Source: JBGPJM01 sp041485385 (GTDB lineage Bacteria; Planctomycetota; Phycisphaerae; Phycisphaerales; UBA1924). From it: a stretch of DNA of 18,731 bases. Where the stretch lies: NCBI GenBank assembly GCA_041485385.1, contig JBGPJM010000080.1, forward strand, positions 1 to 18,731, given 5' to 3'. A program made the translations under genes and the position numbers. A model generated the notes under the pieces. It was not told where the DNA came from. It did no database searches and worked only from the letters and a program-made list of their open reading frames with translations. Below are positions 15,030 to 18,731 of the stretch, in pieces (the first letter of the stretch is position 1; every line of letters starts with the position of its first letter).

Positions 15030-16036
15030 GTCTCGTCTCGACCAACCGATCGCCCACCGCCCACGACACGGTCGACCACCACCTCCCCTGTCTCAACTAT
15101 CGCGCCCCCGCAGACAACCGATCTGGCCACGACCGCCCCCTCGCGGACCCGCCCTCCGCGCAGCACCACCGAGTCGTGAACCCGGGCCGTCGCCGCGATA
15201 TCCGCGCCCTCCTCGACCACGGCGAACGAAGAGAAGCACTCCTCCCCGAAGGGATCTCGCTCGACGGGCTCGCTTGCGCCGCGGTTCCGGAGAAGACGCA
15301 GCGCCGTGATGTAGGTCTCCAGCGTCCTGATCGAAACAGCGACCACCGGCCGCCGCACGACTCGCACGCTGAACGACCTTGCCAGCAGCGGGAGCGCCTG
15401 CTCCTTGAAGTCAACGAAGCCCCTGGCCGACAGCTCGCGGAGCGCCCCGCACCGGATGAGCTGCAGGCCGCTTGGTGTCCCGTCGGTGTCGGCGAGCAGG
15501 GCGATGTCCCCCATCGCGGCGCTGAGCTCGCTCACCAGCTCCGCGAGCGGCTGGAGAATGACCTGGTACGCGTTGCCGACGAGGACGAAATCGTCCGGTC
15601 CGTATTCCTCGCTGAGGTCCCGCAGGACGCCGCCGGTCCCTCGGAACTCGGCGCGATCGAACTCGACGACTGCCCGGGGCAGAACCGGGCTGTCGCTGCA
15701 CACCGGAGGCGTCGACGTCTTGTTGAGAAAAAGCCTGATCTGCATGACGCTGCCCGCGCCCCGGCCAACCAGCGTCGCGGCCTGTTCCTGCCACAACGTC
15801 ATCAGCGATCGGCCAGCACCGACCGGCAGATCGAGCATGGACCGCCCGATCGCGCGGCTCAGCACACTCTCCCGAACGGCGCCGCCGAGCAGGACAAGCG
15901 CGCGGAGCTGGGCGCAAGCCGGGCCGGCGGCGTGTCTGCCGCAACTGCCAGCAGCCGCGGCCTGCGGCGGCACCGAGGTAACCATGGGGGCGTCCAAACG
16001 CACCTTCTCCGATCGGCAGTCGTCAGGGTCCAGCAT
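15026..16036 (-). CDS. Degenerate sugar-phosphate nucleotidyltransferase-like protein with C-terminal beta-helix
   Basis: A 336-residue first gene of the exosortase/EPS operon. Its layout follows NDP-sugar pyrophosphorylases: a start strand ALVLLGG (46-52), SMLDLPVGAGRSLM (66-79, cf. KxMLPVxGKPLL), RGTGGVLRDL (132-141, cf. LGTAGAL), DDFVLVGNAYQVI (148-160), GTPSGLQLIRCGALREL (186-202), then hexapeptide-like repeats of a left-handed beta-helix (about 276-325, e.g. VVLRGGRVREGAVVARSVV). The expected GxGTRL loop is GGAVRES and the expected NGD metal site is GNAYQ, so catalysis looks impaired. It may be a sugar-nucleotide sensor, a regulator or an atypical enzyme. The ATG at 16036 was chosen for its GAGGT site 5 nt upstream (16046-16042); an upstream in-frame GTG at 16162 would run through the putative promoter. 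Confidence 0.75.
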   Translation of the reverse strand: MLDPDDCRSEKVRLDAPMVTSVPPQAAAAGSCGRHAAGPACAQLRALVLLGGAVRESVLSRAIGRSMLDLPVGAGRSLMTLWQEQAATLVGRGAGSVMQIRLFLNKTSTPPVCSDSPVLPRAVVEFDRAEFRGTGGVLRDLSEEYGPDDFVLVGNAYQVILQPLAELVSELSAAMGDIALLADTDGTPSGLQLIRCGALRELSARGFVDFKEQALPLLARSFSVRVVRRPVVAVSIRTLETYITALRLLRNRGASEPVERDPFGEECFSSFAVVEEGADIAATARVHDSVVLRGGRVREGAVVARSVVCGGAIVETGEVVVDRVVGGGRSVGRDET

Positions 16037-16095
16037 CACACACCTCGCGCGGTTATCGCACCGGGCGGGTCGATCATTCCGGACCCCTTTCAGTA

Positions 16096-16130
16096 AAGAC
16101 GGAGTATATTCCGTGATTCCTGATCCAAAC
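16096..16130 (-). promoter_or_regulatory. Candidate promoter of the exosortase/EPS operon
   Basis: On the minus strand a good -10 box, TATACT, lies at 16108-16103, about 65 bp before the ATG at 16036. A weak -35-like GTTTGG lies about 16 bp further upstream. The -10 sits inside an imperfect inverted repeat, ACGGA/TCCGT (16099-16103/16110-16114), that could be a regulator site. It lies between the upstream terminator and the first gene of the operon, where a promoter is expected. Confidence 0.4.
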
Positions 16131-16142
16131 GCCCTCGCGCCG

Positions 16143-16170
16143 AAAAAAACTCCCCTGAACACGGTGGAGT
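16143..16170 (-). terminator. Probable intrinsic terminator after the CCR gene
   Basis: On the minus strand ACTCC (16170-16166) can pair with GGAGT (16153-16149) around a 12-nt loop, directly followed by a run of T residues (A run at 16143-16149 on the plus strand). The stem is short, but the T tract is good and the position is right: about 55 nt after the CCR stop and before the next operon's candidate promoter. Confidence 0.45.
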
Positions 16171-16224
16171 AGGGAACGTGCGATTTGGGCAGGGTGGGGT
16201 GTCATCCACGACGCTCGACGAGGC

Positions 16225-17562
16225 TCACGCCGAGAAGCCAACGAGGCCCGGCCGCGGCGAACTGACGAGAACGGCCATGTTGCCCGGCGGGTGCTTGTTC
16301 TCCCGCATCATCTGATGGGCATGCCCAACGTCTTGGAACGGCAGGACGCACGACAGGCACGGATCGATCCGTCCCTGCGATACCAGCTCGTTGAGGGCGG
16401 CGCACTGCTCGGTGTTGGCGAAGTGCGAGCCTTGGAGCCGCTTCTGTCGCATCCAGAGATAGCGTAGATCGACATCGGCCGCGTACCCGGATGTCCCGCC
16501 ACAGACAACGATCATCCCAGCGTTATCGCACATGAAGACCGACGTGGGCATGGTGGCCTCGCCGACGTGCTCGAAGACGATACGAGGATTGTGCTTCTGG
16601 CCGAGTACCTCCCAGAACTTCTTGCCGAACGTCCGCGCGCCCGTCGCCCATTTCCCGAACGCCTCGGCGTCGTCCATCGGCGGCAGGCGGCCCCAATGGT
16701 CGAACTCACTCCGGTTGATCACTCCCGTGGCCCCAAGCCTCCGGCAATGCTCCACCTTCGCCGGATCCGAGACCACCGCCACGGGGCGCCCGCCGAACTC
16801 CCTGACGAGCTGGATCGCCATCGAGCCCAACCCGCCCGCGCCGCCCCAGATCAGCACCGGATCCCCAGGCCTGACGGTGTGCGGCGGCCAGCCCATGAGC
16901 TGGCGGTACGCCGTCGCACCCACCAGCATGTACGCGCCGGCGGCCTCCCAGGTAAGGTGCGCGGGCTTAGGGAAGCACTGGTAGTCGTCCACGACGGTGT
17001 ATTGGGCGAACGAACCGTAGTTGTCCTCGTATCCCCATACCCGCACCGAGGTTGAGGTCATCGGGTCCGCGCCGGCGAGGATGTCGGGCGCAGCGGGATC
17101 CCAGCGGCAGCACGACAGCACGACGTGGTCGCCGACCCGGACGTTCTTCACCTCCGACCCGACGGCCCAGACAACGCCAGAGCCGTCCGAGCCGCCGATG
17201 TGGAAGTCCTCGGGCTCGCCGCGCTTCTTCCGCATCGCCACGACATCGACCGGCCGCCCGAGGGAAACCCACACGTTGTTGTAGTTGATGCCCGCGGCCA
17301 TCACGTACACGAGCACCTGGTTGGCCTTCAGCGGTGGCACGTCGACGACTTCCTGTTGGAACGCGCCGCGCGGCTCGCCGTACGTCTCGGGGCGGATCGT
17401 CGCGGCGTGCATGCGGCGCGGCACGATGCCCAGGGGCGGCGCCTGGCCCAGCGGGAGCAGATCCGGAAGGGCGCCCGCGTAGTGGTGCCCGACACCCGTC
17501 GAAGGCCCGAGGGCGGAATGCACGGGCTCGGTGGATGCGGCGCTCGGAAGACGGTTAGGCAT
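16225..17562 (-). CDS. Crotonyl-CoA carboxylase/reductase family protein
   Basis: A 445-residue medium-chain dehydrogenase/reductase that, in this family, reductively carboxylates enoyl-CoA with NADPH and CO2 to alkylmalonyl-CoA (ethylmalonyl-CoA from crotonyl-CoA). Signatures are PPLGIVPRRMHAATIR (42-57), GINYNNVWVSLGRPVDV (91-107), FHIGGSDGSGVVWAVG (120-135), VWGYEDNYGSFAQY (175-188), the NADPH loop IWGGAGGLGS (238-247), FEHVG (330-334), RYLWMRQKRLQGSHFAN (367-383). The SHFAN and NYNN segments hold positions I associate with the CO2 pocket (His380; Asn93-96), which favours a true carboxylase over a plain enoyl reductase. The PLG-PRRM leader is family-typical, so the ATG at 17562, overlapping the upstream stop by 8 nt, is accepted. 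Beside a phosphopantetheinyl transferase and a synthase end, it probably supplies extender units. Confidence 0.88.
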   Translation of the reverse strand: MPNRLPSAASTEPVHSALGPSTGVGHHYAGALPDLLPLGQAPPLGIVPRRMHAATIRPETYGEPRGAFQQEVVDVPPLKANQVLVYVMAAGINYNNVWVSLGRPVDVVAMRKKRGEPEDFHIGGSDGSGVVWAVGSEVKNVRVGDHVVLSCCRWDPAAPDILAGADPMTSTSVRVWGYEDNYGSFAQYTVVDDYQCFPKPAHLTWEAAGAYMLVGATAYRQLMGWPPHTVRPGDPVLIWGGAGGLGSMAIQLVREFGGRPVAVVSDPAKVEHCRRLGATGVINRSEFDHWGRLPPMDDAEAFGKWATGARTFGKKFWEVLGQKHNPRIVFEHVGEATMPTSVFMCDNAGMIVVCGGTSGYAADVDLRYLWMRQKRLQGSHFANTEQCAALNELVSQGRIDPCLSCVLPFQDVGHAHQMMRENKHPPGNMAVLVSSPRPGLVGFSA

Positions 17563-18265
17563 GAAATGGCTCTCGAAGAAAGGCGCCGCTGAAGATCAGG
17601 CCGCGGGAGAACGCCAGACGGCCCTCAACCCCGCGCAGGAGTTCCCGCCCGCCTCCATCGTTCCGCCGGAGATCGCCCGGCGTGAGCCCACAGGGGACAG
17701 CCGAGAACTGCCTCGCGGCGATCGAGATGTCCAGCGACACCTCGTCAAACCCGATCATCCGCCGCAGCAGCGGGAAGATGCACTTGTAGATCGCCTCCTT
17801 GGCGCTGAAGACCACACGAACCGCGCGCCCGCGCGCCTCGAATGGGAGCGAGCCGAGCCAGCGGATCTCCGGCCCGGTGCAGATCATCGGCCAAAGCTCC
17901 CCCTCGATCGGCAAGTCGGCCTCGATGTCGACGCCCAGGCCACGCACGGCCCCCCGCCGGGCCACCGCCACGACGCACGTGTCGCGCGTGTGCGAGATGG
18001 AACCAAGGAACCCCGGCGGCCAGATCGGGTCCCGCTCCGCCGACGCGGCGATCGTCGCGTCCGGCAGGCCCAGGCGGCCCAGCAGCCTCCGCGCGCCGGC
18101 CCTCCCCGCAGCGAACTCACGCTGCCGGCTCGCGACGGCGCCGGCGACGTGCGCTCGCTCGGACGGGTGCAGGTCGTCCATCGAAGCGCCCAGCGGGCAG
18201 ACCTCCACCATCGCCCCGCCGTCGAACAGCTCACCAAGGTCCGTTTCAGCCCGCAGCGCCGGCAT
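17555..18265 (-). CDS. 4'-phosphopantetheinyl transferase, EntD/Sfp superfamily
   Basis: It moves the phosphopantetheine arm of CoA onto carrier-protein domains, turning apo-synthases into active ones. The 236 residues show the EntD-type N-terminal half with RQREFAAGRAGARRLLGRLG (48-66) and WPPGFLGSISHTRD (82-95), then the catalytic core: GLGVDIEAD (109-117, Mg-binding Asp113 and Glu115) and VVFSAKEAIYKCIFPL (151-166, with the KEAxxK signature). The motif set is complete, so it should be active. Its ATG lies 20 nt inside the upstream synthase frame and its TAA overlaps the CCR start by 8 nt, so all three are one transcription unit. Its likely target is the carrier domain of the synthase whose end is visible next to it. 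Confidence 0.92.
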   Translation of the reverse strand: MPALRAETDLGELFDGGAMVEVCPLGASMDDLHPSERAHVAGAVASRQREFAAGRAGARRLLGRLGLPDATIAASAERDPIWPPGFLGSISHTRDTCVVAVARRGAVRGLGVDIEADLPIEGELWPMICTGPEIRWLGSLPFEARGRAVRVVFSAKEAIYKCIFPLLRRMIGFDEVSLDISIAARQFSAVPCGLTPGDLRRNDGGGRELLRGVEGRLAFSRGLIFSGAFLREPFHA

Positions 18266-18731
18266 AGGCCGTCTGTGCCTCCTTCACCGGCGCGCCGGGG
18301 CCGGGCCTCCTGACCTGTGCATCGTCGATGCACGCCCGCAGCTTCGCGGCCAGCACGCGCACATGCGGCTCGAGCACCATGTGGTCGTGGTCGCCGGACA
18401 TCACGTGCACCTCGACGCCGCCGGCGAAATAAGGGCGCCAGAAGTTGGCGTCGTCCATAAACTCCCGGTGGCTGTTCACCATGCGCCCCAGGCCGAGAAG
18501 ATGGGCCTCTTCGTGCACGGGCCGGAACAGGATCATCTTGCCGGGGTAGACCGGCGGCATGTACCGCCCCAGCGCCCTGTAGAACGCGTCCTTGATCTCC
18601 TCGGACCGGAACTCTGCGGGTGTGAGGTCCGGCGCCTCCTTGCGAAAGTGGCGGCCGAGCCTCTTCTTCTCCCATCTCCACTTGTCCATGGCGTAATCCC
18701 GGACGTATTCGATCCCACGGCGCCGCAGACG
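18246..18731 (-). CDS. C-terminal thioesterase-like end of a polyketide/NRPS-type protein (5' part outside window)
   Basis: The frame is open to the window edge, so only the last 161 residues are seen. The segment RYMPPVYPGKMILFRP, then FWRPYFAGGVEVHVMSGDHDHMVLEPHV, matches the C-terminal half of the alpha/beta-hydrolase thioesterase domains that end polyketide and non-ribosomal peptide synthases. The GDH histidine is in the catalytic-His position, and LAAKLRACID follows as the last helix. The nucleophile Ser and any carrier domain would lie upstream, outside the window. The last 20 residues (after CIDD) are low-complexity. A free-standing type II thioesterase cannot be excluded. It overlaps the phosphopantetheinyl transferase gene by 20 nt. 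Confidence 0.75.
   Translation of the reverse strand, partial: RLRRRGIEYVRDYAMDKWRWEKKRLGRHFRKEAPDLTPAEFRSEEIKDAFYRALGRYMPPVYPGKMILFRPVHEEAHLLGLGRMVNSHREFMDDANFWRPYFAGGVEVHVMSGDHDHMVLEPHVRVLAAKLRACIDDAQVRRPGPGAPVKEAQTAYAGAAG

Noticed and set aside
13191..15179. Plus-strand open frame of 662 codons opposite epsI and the exosortase gene
   Set aside because: The translation is rich in Arg, His and Gln without motifs, and the opposite strand carries the exosortase triad and EpsI signature.
1..18731. CRISPR array, tRNA, rRNA or intact insertion sequence
   Set aside because: No regularly spaced repeats, cloverleaf sequences or transposase motifs were seen on either strand.

Overview
The window is GC-rich and gene-dense. 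It looks like a bacterial chromosome segment, most likely from a planctomycete of the Phycisphaerae type. The lineage is an inference from gene content: an exosortase/EpsI surface-protein system, a VPLP-type PEP-CTERM protein, and a crotonyl-CoA carboxylase/reductase beside a polyketide-type cluster. No rRNA, tRNA, CRISPR array or intact insertion sequence was seen.

Region 1 (1-3162, + strand) is a dTDP-sugar operon: the 3' part of rfbA/rmlA, a divergent RmlC-like cupin, rfbD and rfbB. The first three genes are tightly packed (3-nt gap, then an ATGA overlap). They would turn glucose-1-phosphate into dTDP-L-rhamnose or a related deoxysugar for an exopolysaccharide.

Region 2 (3163-3815) has no credible gene. 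It resembles a dispersed non-coding repeat common in environmental bacterial genomes and ends near a perfect 10-bp-stem hairpin. Region 3 (3816-4562, - strand) encodes a secreted protein with a VPLP-type exosortase sorting tail. Its ectodomain has one cysteine (FCLE) and an LQEAIW motif, the pattern of Cys-Gln internal-thioester adhesin domains. Its upstream region (4563-4935) holds a perfect 20-bp palindrome, an 8-bp-stem hairpin, a possible promoter, and the terminator of the next operon.

Region 4 (16036-4936, - strand) is a six-gene exopolysaccharide/exosortase operon. In transcription order it encodes a degenerate nucleotidyltransferase/beta-helix protein, an exosortase with its Cys/Arg/His triad, EpsI, a fused Wzz/BY-kinase-like copolymerase, a phosphoglycosyl transferase with an unusual membrane-free N-terminal half, and a 1583-residue membrane-anchored TPR protein. 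Most junctions overlap or nearly touch, and the operon ends in a strong intrinsic terminator at 4871-4897. The rhamnose operon would supply sugar nucleotides, the phosphoglycosyl transferase would start the polymer on its lipid carrier, the copolymerase would control length, and the exosortase would process proteins such as the region 3 product.

Region 5 (18731-16225, - strand) is the 3' end of a different pathway: the C-terminal thioesterase-like end of a polyketide/non-ribosomal-peptide-type protein, an EntD-type phosphopantetheinyl transferase and a crotonyl-CoA carboxylase/reductase. All three overlap, and the group ends before a modest terminator and a candidate promoter that separates it from region 4.
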